Counted from the stretch's first letter, positions 53,291 through 64,000 are shown. The stretch is 64,000 nucleotides of DNA from Actinokineospora bangkokensis (GCF_001940455.1 NZ_MKQR01000021.1:1-64000); one strand, 5' to 3'. The notes: generated by a model from the letters alone, not told the origin. Translations and numbers: made by a program.

Positions 53291-55678
53291 TCAGCGGGCG
53301 GCCTTGAGCACGGCGACCTCGATGGCCCGGCGCCAGCCGGGGGTGGTGCCCGCGGCGAAGCTGAACGAGTCGACCGCCGAGCCGCCCAGGGTGGCGACGC
53401 GGGCCCAGAGCACGTCGACGCCGCTGCGCTCAAGGGCGTCGGCCACCGCGTGCAGCAGGCCGATGCGGTCGGCCGCGCGCAGCTCCAGCACCACCGCGGC
53501 GGACTCCGGGCCGCCCGCCTCGTTGTCGAACCACAGCACCTTGGGCTCGGGGGCGTCCTCGGCGCGGCCGCCGTAGTCGCGCTCCTTGGCGGCCAGCTTC
53601 TCCGGCAGGTCCAGCGACCCGCCGACCGCGCGGGCGAACTGCTCGCGCAGCAGCGCCGGGTCGGGCAGCGAGCCGAACCGGGGCGTCACCGAGAACGCGC
53701 TGATCGCCGCCCCGCCGTGGCTGCCCGCGGTGGCCGCGTGCACCTCCAGGGAGTTCAGCGCCAGCACCCCGGCCGCGCGCGAGAGCACGCCGGGGAAGTC
53801 CTTGGCCACCAGCGTGATCGTCGACAGCCGGTCGACGGTGTCGACGAGGATGTCCGGCCTGCCGGAGCGGGCCACGGCCTCGGCCAGCGCCTTCTGCGCG
53901 TCGTCGAGGGGTTCCTCGGCGGGCAGCGGGGTGCCCGCCATGGCCGCCCTGGCCCGGTCGACCAGCTCGGCGGTGAGCCGGGCCTTCCAGTCGGTCCACA
54001 CCCCGGGGCCGGTGGCCAGCGAGTCGGCCTCGGTGAGCGCGTGCAGCAGCTCCAGCAGCACCGGGTCGCCGCCCAGGGTCTGCACCACGCGCTCGACGGT
54101 GGCGTCGTCCTGCACGTCGCGGCGGGTGGCGGTGTGCGGCAGCAGCAGGTGGTGGCGCACCATCGCGGAGAGCACGGCCACGTCCGCGGCGGGCAGGCCC
54201 AGCCGCCCGCCGACCTGGGTGGCCAGCGCGGCGCCGACGACGGAGTGGTCCTGGCCGCGGCCCTTGCCGATGTCGTGCAGCAGCGCGCCGATGAGCAGCA
54301 GGTCCGGGCGCGAGACGGAGGTCACCAGCCGGGAGGCGTTGACGGTGGTCTGCACCAGGTGCCGGTCGACGGTCCAGACGTGCGCGGCGTCGCGCGGGGG
54401 CAGGTCGCGCACCGCGCCCCACTCGGGGAACAGCCGCGCCCACAGGCCGGTGCGGTCCAGCGCCTCCACCACGTCGGTCAGGCCCTCGCCGGAGCCCAGC
54501 AGCGCCACCAGGTCCTGGCGCACCTCGGCGGGCCAGGGGGCGCGCGGCTCCGGGGCGGACTCACCGAGCCTGCTCAGCGCGATCGGGGCGACGGGGTGGC
54601 CGGTGCGGCCCGCGGCGGCGGCCACCCGCAGCAGCAGGCCGGGGTCCTTGCCCGGGTCGGCGTCGCGGGCCAGGGCGACCTCGGTGCCGTGCAGCACCAC
54701 GCCCTCGTCCAGCGGGCGGCGCTCGGGCTGGCGGCGCACCAGGCCCAGCACCTTGCGGGTGGGGCCGGTGGCACCGGTGGAGCGCAGGGCGACGTCGAGG
54801 GCGTAGGCGACCGTGCGCCCCGCCCCGGACAGCGCCCTGGCCAGGGCGAAGCGGTCGGCCATGCCGAGCGCGCCCGCGACCTCGTCGCCGTCCTGCGGGC
54901 GCAGCACGTCGCGCGCACGGCCCGCGACCCGGCGCAGCTCGGTGCGGGTGTCCAGCAGCAGGGTGTGCGCGGCGGCCACGTCCTGCCCGGGGCGGTCGAT
55001 GAGCTGGGCCAGCGCCAGGGCGTCGAGGATGGCCAGGTCGCGCAGGCCGCCGCGGCCGTGCTTGAGGTCGGGCTCGACCCAGTGCGCGACCTCGCCCGCG
55101 CGGTGCCAGCGCTTGCGCACCGACTCGATCAGCTCACCGAGGCGCTTGCGCACGCCGGTGCGCCACTGCTCGCGGGCGGCGGTGGCCAGCCGCACGGTGA
55201 CCTCCGCGTCGCCCGCCATGTGCCGGGCGTCGAGCAGGCCCAGGGCGGTGCGCAGGTCGTTGGCGGCCACGTCCAGCGCCTCCCCGACCGTGCGCACCGA
55301 GTGGTCCAGGCCGACCCCGGAGTTCCACAGCGGGTACCACAGCCGCTCGGCCACGGCGTCCACCGGCTTGCGGCCGTCGTGGGCGAGCACCAGGTCCAGG
55401 TCGGAGAACGGGACCAGCTCCCGCCTGCCGAGCCCGCCGACCGCCAGCAGCGCGACGCCCCCGCCGCGGCCGCCGACCCCGGCCTGCGCGGCGTGCGCGG
55501 TCAGCCAGAACTCGTGCAGGTCGGCGAGGGCCTCGCGCAGGGCGGCGGGGCCGAGGCGGTGTCCCGACGGACCGGCGGACCTGGTCCCGCCCGCGCCGAG
55601 GAGCCGGTCGCGGGCGAGGACCAGGTCCGCCGCCGTCGGGGTGGTGCTCGCGGCCGCGCCGCGCTCCCCCTGTGCCAC
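53291..55678 (-). CDS. glnD: PII nucleotidyltransferase/removing enzyme GlnD
   Basis: 795 residues from GTG 55678. Nucleotidyltransferase domain (GGLGRRELVPFSDLDLVLAH with the metal aspartates), linker helices (DLKHGRGGLRDL), HD domain (LLIGALLHDIGKGRGQDHS) that removes the group, and two C-terminal ACT domains (KDFPGVLSRAAGVLAL and ADRIGLLHAVADALE) that sense glutamine. In actinobacteria GlnD adenylylates, rather than uridylylates, GlnK at Tyr51. 2 bp after the PII gene, last of amt-glnK-glnD. Confidence 0.95.
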   Translation of the reverse strand: MAQGERGAAASTTPTAADLVLARDRLLGAGGTRSAGPSGHRLGPAALREALADLHEFWLTAHAAQAGVGGRGGGVALLAVGGLGRRELVPFSDLDLVLAHDGRKPVDAVAERLWYPLWNSGVGLDHSVRTVGEALDVAANDLRTALGLLDARHMAGDAEVTVRLATAAREQWRTGVRKRLGELIESVRKRWHRAGEVAHWVEPDLKHGRGGLRDLAILDALALAQLIDRPGQDVAAAHTLLLDTRTELRRVAGRARDVLRPQDGDEVAGALGMADRFALARALSGAGRTVAYALDVALRSTGATGPTRKVLGLVRRQPERRPLDEGVVLHGTEVALARDADPGKDPGLLLRVAAAAGRTGHPVAPIALSRLGESAPEPRAPWPAEVRQDLVALLGSGEGLTDVVEALDRTGLWARLFPEWGAVRDLPPRDAAHVWTVDRHLVQTTVNASRLVTSVSRPDLLLIGALLHDIGKGRGQDHSVVGAALATQVGGRLGLPAADVAVLSAMVRHHLLLPHTATRRDVQDDATVERVVQTLGGDPVLLELLHALTEADSLATGPGVWTDWKARLTAELVDRARAAMAGTPLPAEEPLDDAQKALAEAVARSGRPDILVDTVDRLSTITLVAKDFPGVLSRAAGVLALNSLEVHAATAGSHGGAAISAFSVTPRFGSLPDPALLREQFARAVGGSLDLPEKLAAKERDYGGRAEDAPEPKVLWFDNEAGGPESAAVVLELRAADRIGLLHAVADALERSGVDVLWARVATLGGSAVDSFSFAAGTTPGWRRAIEVAVLKAAR

Positions 55679-55680
55679 TG

Positions 55681-57398
<1,718 letters not shown>

Positions 57399-57467
57399 AT
57401 CGTCCTCCCGTGAACTGTTGATTGCGGGAAGCATCGAGTGGGCCTGTTTCGCAACCGGGTGCGCCAC

Positions 57468-57515
57468 GTTTCCCCGTCGTGAACTCCGCTCCTGGTCCTG
57501 TTACGGCCAGGTTTC
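57468..57515 (-). promoter_or_regulatory. GlnR-like boxes upstream of amt
   Basis: On the minus strand GAAAC-6 bases-GTAAC (57515-57500) and TTCAC-6 bases-GAAAC (57483-57468) match the actinobacterial GlnR pattern gTnAC-n6-GaAAC with few mismatches, 16 bp apart. In Streptomyces, Amycolatopsis and mycobacteria GlnR activates amt-glnK-glnD from such sites. A third partial GAAAC lies at 57446-57450. Confidence 0.68.
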
Positions 57516-57570
57516 CCGCCGGGAGCGCGCGGGGACGGCGGCAGACCCGTGGCTGTAACGTGACCTCGCC

Positions 57571-58242
57571 ATGCTTGACGCACCGGGCATCTACGGCCGA
57601 CTGGCCCGCCGCCTCCCCCACCACGCCGGTTCCGCGACATCGGGGCTGGTCGGCGTGGGTGTCGCGGAACTGCTGGTGCCCGGGGCCGCGCGGGAGCGGA
57701 TCGCCGCGTCGTCCGATATGCACCGAACCGACGACGCGCGGGTGCTGGGCACGCTCTGGTGGTACTCGCTCAGCTCGGTGCTGTTGGCGCCCACGGTGGA
57801 ATCACTGGTGGTGACCGGGACTGCCCTCGACCCGGGGGCGGTGACCGTCTACATCCACCCGGATGGGCGACTGCTGGCCGCCCGGTCGGACGCGGTGAGT
57901 CCCGACCCGGGGCGGGCGCTGGCGGCGGTGATCGGCTCCTTCGCCCGGCTCCTGGCCGACCTGCTGGACACCTCCGAGCGGCCGTTCTGGGCCATCGCCA
58001 GCGATTCCCTGGCGAATCGGGTGCTGTGGGCCGGTGGCACCGGGGAAACGGCGGTCGCGCTCGCGCGCGGTGTCGGAGCGTCACTGCCGGTGCCGCGCTT
58101 TGTTTCCGTGCGGGGTCATGCGGTGGTGCGGCGCTCGTCGTGCTGCCTGCTGTACCTGGCCGGGTCGGCGAAGTGCACCAGCTGCCCGCGCCAGGAGCCC
58201 GCGGAGCGCGAGCGCAGGCTGCGCGCCGCGTTCGGCGGCTAG
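57571..58242 (+). CDS. FhuF-like (2Fe-2S) ferric reductase family protein
   Basis: 223 residues from ATG 57571. The C-terminus carries the FhuF iron-sulfur motif: Cys191-Cys192 (RSSCCLLY) and Cys202, Cys205 (KCTSCPR), the CC-x9-C-x2-C arrangement of siderophore ferric reductases. The N-terminal 150 residues resemble the FhuF/IucA helper fold weakly. Probably reduces iron in imported siderophores in the cytosol; no siderophore genes are near, so the partner is unknown. Divergent from amt by 172 bp; followed by a strong terminator. Confidence 0.82.
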   Translation: MLDAPGIYGRLARRLPHHAGSATSGLVGVGVAELLVPGAARERIAASSDMHRTDDARVLGTLWWYSLSSVLLAPTVESLVVTGTALDPGAVTVYIHPDGRLLAARSDAVSPDPGRALAAVIGSFARLLADLLDTSERPFWAIASDSLANRVLWAGGTGETAVALARGVGASLPVPRFVSVRGHAVVRRSSCCLLYLAGSAKCTSCPRQEPAERERRLRAAFGG

Positions 58243-58301
58243 TCCGCCCCCGGCACGACGGGGGGGTGCGCCCGGGCAACGGCTTGGAGACCCACAGACG
58301 C

Positions 58302-58340
58302 GTCGACGCCCCGCCGCGACGTGCGCGGCGGGGCGTCGAC
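58302..58340. terminator. 17-bp perfect bidirectional hairpin
   Basis: Arms 58302-58318 and 58324-58340 are exact reverse complements with an ACGTG loop. It lies between the convergent FhuF-like and cspA stop codons and should serve both. The longest perfect stem found in the window. Confidence 0.88.
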
Positions 58341-58366
58341 AGTGCGCCGGGGTCCGGCGCGGTGCG

Positions 58367-58570
58367 TCAGATGACGGTGACGCCGGTGGCCTGCGGGCCG
58401 CGGTTGCCCTGGCCGACCTCGTACTGCACGCGGGCGTTCTCGTCCAGGCTGCGGTAGCCGCCGCCGTTGATCTCCGAGTAGTGGACGAAGACGTCCGGGC
58501 CGCCGCCGTCGGGGCTGATGAAGCCGAAGCCCTTCTCGGAGTTGAACCACTTCACGGTGCCCTGAGCCAT
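58367..58570 (-). CDS. cspA: Cold-shock protein CspA family
   Basis: 67 residues from ATG 58570. OB fold with RNP1 KGFGFISP and RNP2 DVFVHYSEI, start [20 protein letters not shown] chaperone binding single-stranded RNA or DNA. The upstream region holds a long leader with a hairpin (CGCTCGC at 58663, GCGAGCG at 58683, U-rich loop on the transcript) that may regulate it, as cspA leaders do elsewhere. Confidence 0.96.
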   Translation of the reverse strand: MAQGTVKWFNSEKGFGFISPDGGGPDVFVHYSEINGGGYRSLDENARVQYEVGQGNRGPQATGVTVI

Positions 58571-59067
58571 GCGCTTCTCCAGTCGCATCGGGTGTTCGGC
58601 GCGTGCTCGGTCGAGCGCGCCGGGCCGCGAGCGCGGAGCAGACTGTGGATCCACCGGTGGAGCGCTCGCTGAAAAAACTTCTGCGAGCGTCATGGGGAAC
58701 GAACACAAAAATCTTCAACCTCCACCAGTAGAGCACGCCGCGCGGCGTTGGTCAACGTGGCCGACACGGAGGGTTGCGTCGGCGTGTACGCTGGGTGGTG
58801 CACGCGTTCCAGGGCGGCCGAGGACCTGCCCGCGCGGCCCGAACGCACAGCACGACGCTGCACAGCACGACGCAGCACCGGACGGCGCAGCACGAGGCAA
58901 CGACGCAGCACCGGTCAACGACGCAGCACCGCCACACCGGACGTGCGCCGCGACCCGCCCCAGCCCCACCGCTCCCGCGCCACGGCGCGGTCGCCAGCGG
59001 TACCACCAGACCCGGTCCTCACCTGCTCGGGCACCCGCCAGAGCAGTCCCCACCGGAGGAGAACCCC
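58571..59067. other. 497-bp region without a supported gene
   Basis: The left part (to about 58740) should be the cspA leader and promoter: it holds a 12-bp palindrome TCCACCGGTGGA (58650-58661), a 7-bp hairpin (58663-58689) and an AT-rich segment, unusual here. The right part (58844-58937) is a run of CAGCAC/ACGACGCAGCACCGG repeats leading to the small ORF at 59068. Open frames in it are low complexity and not convincing. Confidence 0.5.
58867..58931 (+). repeat. Three copies of a 14-15-bp CAGCAC repeat
   Basis: ACGACGCAGCACCGG at 58867 and 58900, and 14 of 15 bases at 58918. Spacing 33 and 18 bp. Not a CRISPR (copies too short and spacing irregular). Confidence 0.75.
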
Positions 59068-59232
59068 ATGAGCGCCACCAGCGCACCCCGGCCCACCAAG
59101 GCGCCGGTCGTCCCCCTGACCTTCAGCCACGTCGACACCCAGGCCACCCGCGAGGCCGCGCCGCACGAGGACAGCGCGCCGCAGGCCCCGCGCACCGTCC
59201 ACTTCTCATCCCCCGTGCGCGCCGCCCGCTAG
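59068..59232 (+). CDS. Orphan 54-residue small ORF with strong ribosome site
   Basis: ATG 59068 is preceded by GGAGGAG with six bases spacing, the best ribosome site in this part. The peptide starts MSATSAPRPTKAPVVPLTF and continues acidic/neutral (DTQATREAAPHEDSAPQAP), ending HFSSPVRAAR; no cysteine, no membrane segment. No family recognised, no modification enzyme next door, so a peptide precursor is possible but unsupported. Convergent with alc. Real translation is likely because of the ribosome site; function unknown. Confidence 0.5.
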   Translation: MSATSAPRPTKAPVVPLTFSHVDTQATREAAPHEDSAPQAPRTVHFSSPVRAAR

Positions 59233-59244
59233 TCGGGTCCCCGC

Positions 59245-59279
59245 GCGAAAACCGCTCGGGCGAAAACCGCTCGGGCGAA
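59245..59279. repeat. 15-bp tandem repeat between small ORF and alc
   Basis: GCGAAAACCGCTCGG at 59245-59259 and 59260-59274, with GCGAA of a third. Short period DNA between two convergent stops; contains the only A-runs nearby, so it may be part of a terminator. Confidence 0.7.
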
Positions 59280-59289
59280 GGGACGAGCC

Positions 59290-60321
59290 CTAGCCCTGGA
59301 CCTCCGCGAAGCGGCGGAGGAGGTCTTCCCGCCCCGCCGGGGTGAGCGCGCCGTGCAGGCGCATGCGGGCCATGCCGCCGTCGGGGTGGATGTCCAGCCG
59401 CGCGTGCGTGACCTCCCGGGCGCCCGCCGCGCCGTCGAGCGCGAAGCGGTGCGGGGTGTCGGGTTGCAGGCGGGTGCGCGGCAGCAGCGGGAACCACGCC
59501 GCGGGGTCCTCCGGGTCGCCGGAGCGGGCGTCGCACCCGGACACGGTGGCCCAGCCGGGGGCGTTGCCCTTGAAGTGGGTCGTGTCCAGGTCGACGAAGC
59601 GGACCACGCCCGCCGCGGCCAACTCCACCACCACCCAGTCGTTGCCCGCGTCGCGGCGGCGGGCGGTCTCCCAGCCCTCCCCCATCACCTGCGCGTGCCC
59701 GGGGGCGATGAGGTTGGCGGGGGTCGAGTAGAACATGTTGCTGCACGAGACGACCCGGCCGCCGTTGGCCAGCGCCGCCAGGTCCAGCGCGGACAGGTCG
59801 AGCAGCGCCGGGTCGGCCACGGGCGAGCCGTGCACGCGCAGCCGCGCCACCCCGCCGTCCGGGTGGATGGTGAGCTTGACGTGGGTGTACCGGCGGGTCG
59901 AGGTGACGTCGAACGGGTTGCGCGTGTCCCCGGCCAGCGGCGAGCGGGGGACGACGACCTCCCATTCCGCGGCCCGCAGCTCCTCGGGGCTCGGGTAGCC
60001 GCTGACCGCGCACGCCGACACCGTGCACTCGGGCGGGTAGTTGCCGGTGAAGAAGGCGGTGTCCACCACGACACCGGCGATCACCCCGGGCAGGCCCAGG
60101 CGGACGATCGCGGTGTCGTCACCGGGTTCGCGGCGCCTGCGGGTCTCCCAGCCGTCGTACACCTGCCCCTTGTGGCCGAAGGTCTGCGGGCGGAACCCCG
60201 GCGGCGCGGGGGTGATGAGGTTCTCCCGCTCGGCGAAGGTCTCGTCGTTGGCCCACAGCACCGACCCGCCGACCCGGCGCGAGGCCAGGTCGACCAGCGC
60301 CACCCACGCGCGCTCGCTCAT
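59290..60321 (-). CDS. alc: Allantoicase
   Basis: Hydrolyses allantoate to ureidoglycolate and urea in purine breakdown. 343 residues from ATG 60321. Two repeats of the allantoicase beta-sandwich domain: [19 protein letters not shown] to [12 protein letters not shown], and [21 protein letters not shown] to [11 protein letters not shown]; each has the H-x-K/R-L-x-I-H-PDGG end. The two halves are the usual allantoicase duplication. Start overlaps allB by 4 bp. Last gene of the operon. Confidence 0.93.
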   Translation of the reverse strand: MSERAWVALVDLASRRVGGSVLWANDETFAERENLITPAPPGFRPQTFGHKGQVYDGWETRRRREPGDDTAIVRLGLPGVIAGVVVDTAFFTGNYPPECTVSACAVSGYPSPEELRAAEWEVVVPRSPLAGDTRNPFDVTSTRRYTHVKLTIHPDGGVARLRVHGSPVADPALLDLSALDLAALANGGRVVSCSNMFYSTPANLIAPGHAQVMGEGWETARRRDAGNDWVVVELAAAGVVRFVDLDTTHFKGNAPGWATVSGCDARSGDPEDPAAWFPLLPRTRLQPDTPHRFALDGAAGAREVTHARLDIHPDGGMARMRLHGALTPAGREDLLRRFAEVQG

Positions 60322-61646
60322 GCCACGCCCCTCTCCAGCAGCGCGCCGCGCGGTTCCTGCCCGTCGGACACCAGCGCCCCGCGCAACCAGGTCTGCCGCA
60401 CGGCACCGCGCAGCTCCACGCCGTCGTAGGGCGTGACGGGGTTGCGGTGCGCGAGCGCGCGGGCGTCCACGGTGAACCGCTCGTCCGGGGCGAACACCAC
60501 CAGGTCGGCGTCGCAGCCCACGGCGATGCGGCCCTTGCGCCGCAGGCCGACCAGCTCGGCGGTGCCCCCGGCCAGCCAGCCGACGACCTCCGCCAGCCCG
60601 ATGCCCCGCGCGGACGCCCCCGTCCACACCGCGGGCAGGCCCAGTTGCAGGCTCGACACCCCGCCCCAGGCGGCGCCGAAGTCGCCGGTGTCGAGGCGCT
60701 TGAGGTCGGGCGTGCACGGCGAGTGGTCGCTGACCACCACGTCGACCACGCCGTCGCGCAGGGCCTGCCACAGCAGTTCGCGGTTGGCGGCCTCGCGGAT
60801 CGGCGGGCAGCACTTGAACTGCGTGGCGCCGTCGGGGACGTCCTCGGCGGTGAACGTCAGGTAGTGCGGGCAGGTCTCCACCGTCAGCCGCACGCCCTCC
60901 GCGCGGGCGGCGGCGATCGCGCCGATGGCGTCCGAAGAGGACAGGTGGACCACATGCGCGCGCCCGCCGGTGGCGCGCGCGGCCTCGATCACCCAGCCGA
61001 TCGCGGAGTCCTCGGCCGCGCGGGGGCGGGAGGCGAGGAAGTCCCGGTAGCCGCGCCCGTGCGGGGCGTCGGCGACGATGGCGCCGTCCTCGGCGTGGGC
61101 GATCAGCAGCGCGCCCAGCCCGGCGGTGACGGCCATGTGCTCGTGCAGCTCGCGCGGGGACAGGTGGCCGAACTCCTCGACGCCGGAGTCGAGCAGGAAG
61201 CACTTGAAGCCGAACACCCCGGCCTCGTGCAGCGCGGCCAGCTCCCCGGCGTTGCCCGGCACCGCCCCGCCCCAGAAACCGACGTCGACGTGCACCCGCC
61301 CGCGCGCGGCCCGCTGCTTGACCCGCAGGGCGTCGAGGTCCACCGTCGGCGGCAGGCTGTTGAGCGGCATGTCGACGATCGTGGTGACCCCGCCCGCCGC
61401 GGCGGCCCTGGTCGCGGTGGGGAAGCCCTCCCAGTCGGCGCGGCCGGGGTCGTTGACGTGCACGTGGGTGTCCACCAGGCCCGGCAGCAGCACCTCGTCC
61501 TCGGCCAGCTCCACCACCCTGGCGCCCGCCGGGTCGGCGTCGTGGGGCAGCACGGCGGTGACGCGCTCGCCGGAGACGCGCACGGCGGCGGGGCCCTCGA
61601 CGCCGTCGACGACGGCGCGGCGGGCGCGGAACAGCAGGTCGGTCAC
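60318..61646 (-). CDS. allB: Allantoinase
   Basis: Opens allantoin to allantoate. 442 residues from GTG 61646. Dihydroorotase-like amidohydrolase: [16 protein letters not shown] (two His), [10 protein letters not shown] (the carboxylated Lys), IAHAED and [10 protein letters not shown] (His), and VSDHSPC (Asp). The ring-binding FKCCPPIR is typical of allantoinases rather than hydantoinases. 4-bp overlaps on both sides. Confidence 0.95.
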   Translation of the reverse strand: MTDLLFRARRAVVDGVEGPAAVRVSGERVTAVLPHDADPAGARVVELAEDEVLLPGLVDTHVHVNDPGRADWEGFPTATRAAAAGGVTTIVDMPLNSLPPTVDLDALRVKQRAARGRVHVDVGFWGGAVPGNAGELAALHEAGVFGFKCFLLDSGVEEFGHLSPRELHEHMAVTAGLGALLIAHAEDGAIVADAPHGRGYRDFLASRPRAAEDSAIGWVIEAARATGGRAHVVHLSSSDAIGAIAAARAEGVRLTVETCPHYLTFTAEDVPDGATQFKCCPPIREAANRELLWQALRDGVVDVVVSDHSPCTPDLKRLDTGDFGAAWGGVSSLQLGLPAVWTGASARGIGLAEVVGWLAGGTAELVGLRRKGRIAVGCDADLVVFAPDERFTVDARALAHRNPVTPYDGVELRGAVRQTWLRGALVSDGQEPRGALLERGVA

Positions 61647-62878
61647 CGGGTCCTCCGCTCGATCAGCGCCGTGAGGTCGTCGGCGCCCAGTCCGCAGTGG
61701 CCGACGACCTCGTCGGCGGTGAGGGCGCCGCAGTCCACGGCCCGGCGCAGCGACAGCGCCAGGGCCGCGGCGGTGGCGGGCTCGTCGAGCACCGCGGTCC
61801 CCGTGCTGCGGGCGACGTAGGCGGCCAGCCGGGCGCCGTCGGCCGCGGCCGAGGTCAGGTGGTGGGCGTAGACGGCGGCGTAGCGGGTCACCAGCTGCGC
61901 CGGGTGCAGGTCCCAGCCCTGGAAGTAGCCCATGCGCAGCGACCGCCGCACGAGCCGGTAGTGCGTGCGCCAGTTGCGGTGCACCACCTCCCGGTCGCCC
62001 ACCGGCAGCAGGTTCGTCGACCCGTCGGACAGGCGCACCCCCGTCCCGGCCGCGCCGACCTGCATGGCGTGCTTGGCGAAGTCGGCGGCCGGGTGGTCGA
62101 GGTGCTGGCTGCCCGCGCCGAGCCCGCACGCGGCGGTGTAGTCGTAGGTGCCGAAGTGCAGCCCGGTGACCCGGCCGGAGCCCGCGGCGATCAACCGGGG
62201 GACGGCGAACCGGCCCTCGCCGTCGACCACCGCCTGGGTGGTCTCGACCTGGATCTCGAAGCCGAGCCGGTCGAGGCCCAGCGCGGTCTCCAGCAGCGTC
62301 AGCACCCCCACCAGGGTCTCGACCTGCTCGGGCATCGTCACCTTGGGGAAGGTGATGGTGAACCCGGGAGGCGGCGCGCCCAGCTCGGTGAGCAGCAGGT
62401 CGAGGGTGCGCAGGCCGCGGGTGAGCAGTTCCGGGGTGTCGAAGGACTTCATCCGGATGCCGCTGCTGAGCAGGCCCCAGCCGCGGAGCAGGGCCGCCGC
62501 GCGCAGGGCGTCGGCGTCCTCGGCGGCGTCGGCGCGGGTGCCGTAGCCGTCCTCGAAGTCGACCCGCAGGTCCTCGACCGGTTCGGCGGCCAGCTTCTCC
62601 CGCACCCGCTGGTGGACCGGTCCGGCCAGGGCGTCGTCGAGGTCGAGCAGGGCGGCCAGGTCGGCGGCGGAGGGCAGGTGCTCGTCGAGGGCGGCCAGCG
62701 CGGCGGCGCCCCACGCCGCCGGGGTGCCCGCGTCCACGCGGTCGGCGGGCACGTAGCAGGTGTGCACGGGCTGGCGGGTGCCCGGGTCGCCGGGGTAGCG
62801 GGCGGCGCGCTCGGCGTCCGGGGCGGCGAGGCGGGCGGTGGCGGCGGCCAGCAGCGCCGGGTCGAGGGAGGTCGGCAT
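61643..62878 (-). CDS. DUF6986 / HpcH-HpaI aldolase-like protein
   Basis: 411 residues from ATG 62878. The fold resembles citrate lyase beta/malyl-CoA lyase barrels: [24 protein letters not shown] with acidic residues, [41 protein letters not shown], and [13 protein letters not shown]. The Glu/Asp positions fit the Mg-oxaloacetate/glyoxylate site of that superfamily. No reaction is known. It sits between malate synthase and allantoinase with 4-bp overlaps, so a role in handling glyoxylate from ureidoglycolate is inferred, not proven. Confidence 0.88.
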   Translation of the reverse strand: MPTSLDPALLAAATARLAAPDAERAARYPGDPGTRQPVHTCYVPADRVDAGTPAAWGAAALAALDEHLPSAADLAALLDLDDALAGPVHQRVREKLAAEPVEDLRVDFEDGYGTRADAAEDADALRAAALLRGWGLLSSGIRMKSFDTPELLTRGLRTLDLLLTELGAPPPGFTITFPKVTMPEQVETLVGVLTLLETALGLDRLGFEIQVETTQAVVDGEGRFAVPRLIAAGSGRVTGLHFGTYDYTAACGLGAGSQHLDHPAADFAKHAMQVGAAGTGVRLSDGSTNLLPVGDREVVHRNWRTHYRLVRRSLRMGYFQGWDLHPAQLVTRYAAVYAHHLTSAAADGARLAAYVARSTGTAVLDEPATAAALALSLRRAVDCGALTADEVVGHCGLGADDLTALIERRTR

Positions 62879-62881
62879 GCC

Positions 62882-64000
62882 TCAGATCCGCTCGTAGGCC
62901 GGGACGGTCAGGAAGTCCGGGTAGTCCTCGGCCAGGGCCACCTGCTCGAACAGCTCCGCGGCCACGTCGAGGTCGGGCAGGTCGGCCAGGTCGGCGCGCA
63001 CCTCGGCCAGCACCCCGCGCACCAGGTCGGCGGTGACGGTGTCCCCGGTGTCGAGGACGGTGCCGTTGCGCACCCACTGCCACACCTGCGACCGGGAGAT
63101 CTCGGCGGTGGCGGCGTCCTCCATCAGGTTGTGGATCGCCGCGGCGCCGTTGCCGCCCAACCACGACGACAGGTAGCGGATGCCCACGTCGATCGCCGAC
63201 CGCAGGCCCGCGGCGGTGGCGCCGCCCGGCGCGCTCGCCAGGTCCAGCAGGTCGCCCGCGGCGACGGTGACGTCCGCGCGCAGCCGGTCGAGCTGGTTGG
63301 GGCGGTCGCCGAGCACGCCGTCGAAGACCTCGCGGCACACCGGCACCAGGTCGGGGTGGGCGACCCAGGAGCCGTCGAACCCGTCCCCGGCCTCGCGGCC
63401 CTTGTCCTCGCGCACCTTCGCCAGCGCCCGCGCGGTGACCTCGGGGTCGCGCCGGTTGGGGATGAACGCGGCCATGCCGCCCATGGCGAACGCCCCGCGC
63501 TTGTGGCAGGTGCGCACCAGCAGCTCGGTGTAGGCGCGCATGAACGGGGCCGTCATGGTGACGCTGTCGCGGTCGGGCAGCACGAACCCCGGCCCGGCGT
63601 CGCGGAAGTACTTGATGAGGCTGAACAGGTAGTCCCAGCGGCCCGCGTTGAGGCCCGCGGCGTGGTCGCGCAGCTCGTAGAGGATCTCCTCCATCTCGAA
63701 CGCGGCCGGGATGGTCTCGATGAGCACGGTGGCGCGGACGGTGCCGTGCGGGATGCCCAGCTCGCGCTCGGCGTGGGTGAACACCTCGTCCCACAGCCGG
63801 GCTTCGAGGTGGCCCTCCACCTTGGGCAGGTAGTAGTAGGGCCCGGCGCCGCGCGCCAGCGACTCGGCGGCGTTGTGGAAGAAGTGCAGGCCGAAGTCGA
63901 CCAGCGCGCCCACCGCGCGCTCCCCGTCAACCAGCAGGTGCTTCTCGTCGAGGTGCCACCCGCGCGGGCGCACCACGATCGTCGCGGGGCGCACGCCGGG
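62882..64000 (-). CDS. aceB: Malate synthase (5' end outside window)
   Basis: Condenses glyoxylate and acetyl-CoA to malate. 372 codons are visible; the N-terminus lies beyond 64000. The visible part covers the barrel and C-terminal plug: [57 protein letters not shown] (signature), [15 protein letters not shown] and a catalytic acid in [11 protein letters not shown]. Form A, about 530 residues in full. 3 bp before DUF6986. Here it probably consumes glyoxylate made by purine breakdown. Confidence 0.95.
   Translation of the reverse strand, partial: PGVRPATIVVRPRGWHLDEKHLLVDGERAVGALVDFGLHFFHNAAESLARGAGPYYYLPKVEGHLEARLWDEVFTHAERELGIPHGTVRATVLIETIPAAFEMEEILYELRDHAAGLNAGRWDYLFSLIKYFRDAGPGFVLPDRDSVTMTAPFMRAYTELLVRTCHKRGAFAMGGMAAFIPNRRDPEVTARALAKVREDKGREAGDGFDGSWVAHPDLVPVCREVFDGVLGDRPNQLDRLRADVTVAAGDLLDLASAPGGATAAGLRSAIDVGIRYLSSWLGGNGAAAIHNLMEDAATAEISRSQVWQWVRNGTVLDTGDTVTADLVRGVLAEVRADLADLPDLDVAAELFEQVALAEDYPDFLTVPAYERI

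Noticed and set aside
58844-58937. CRISPR-like repeats
   Set aside because: Units are 14-15 bp with irregular, low-complexity spacers and no cas genes.
60318-63794. 1,158-codon minus-strand frame ending with allantoinase
   Set aside because: Only the last 442 codons (from GTG 61646) have homology; upstream it is an out-of-frame reading of DUF6986 and malate synthase.

Overview
The window is a GC-rich (roughly three quarters G+C by eye) actinobacterial chromosome segment, gene-dense, with frequent GTG/TTG starts and many 4-bp ATGA/GTGA stop-start overlaps. A mycothione reductase gene, a WhiG-type sigma factor, and a gene order that (from memory) follows the Mycobacterium tuberculosis mapB-to-amt block point to Actinomycetia. 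I infer the order Pseudonocardiales (an Actinokineospora/Saccharothrix/Actinosynnema-like organism); the genus is a guess. No rRNA, tRNA, CRISPR array, transposase or integrase island was recognised; the tyrosine recombinase is the housekeeping XerC type.

Layout. 1-12.7 kb is mixed: a cut-off precorrin methylase gene, bioF, two small enzymes, a secreted trypsin-like protease, an M15 lipoprotein, an M48 protease, a PEBP protein, mycothione reductase, a divergent MFS transporter/FadR-type regulator pair, cobQ and a serine-less alpha/beta hydrolase. 12.7-20.2 kb is a conserved core on the minus strand: map, a lipoprotein penicillin-binding protein, a DUF4081 acetyltransferase, and ispG-rip1-dxr (two MEP isoprenoid enzymes around a site-2 protease). 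20.2-28.2 kb is accessory: small membrane proteins, carbonic anhydrase, a DUF262/DUF1524/RAMA restriction-like protein, rlmN, a lipoprotein, a PadR regulator with a strong palindromic operator, a methyltransferase and a double glyoxalase-fold protein.

28.2-39 kb returns to core: cdsA-frr-pyrH, tsf-rpsB, an M23 peptidase frame, whiG-like sigma, xerC, then divergent yraN-comM-dprA, then DUF2469 and rnhB. 39.7-46 kb holds three consecutive type I signal peptidase genes; the first carries about 1,250 residues of low-complexity, partly repetitive sequence before the catalytic domain. 46-53 kb is rplS-trmD-rimM-khpA-rpsP, pxpA, a CPBP protein, an amidohydrolase and ffh. 53.3-57.4 kb is the nitrogen module amt-glnK-glnD with GlnR-like boxes upstream of amt. 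The end holds a FhuF-like iron-sulfur protein, cspA, a 54-codon orphan ORF, and an overlapping purine-catabolic operon: malate synthase, a DUF6986 aldolase-like protein, allantoinase and allantoicase.

Most of the window is ordinary housekeeping. The items most worth a second look are the giant signal peptidase and its triplication, the M23 peptidase frame that has no stop and runs antisense through the sigma gene, a paired TCCACAG motif shared by two divergent promoters, the DUF262/RAMA protein, the PadR operator, and DUF6986 in the allantoin/glyoxylate operon. I did not find a clear multi-gene undescribed system.
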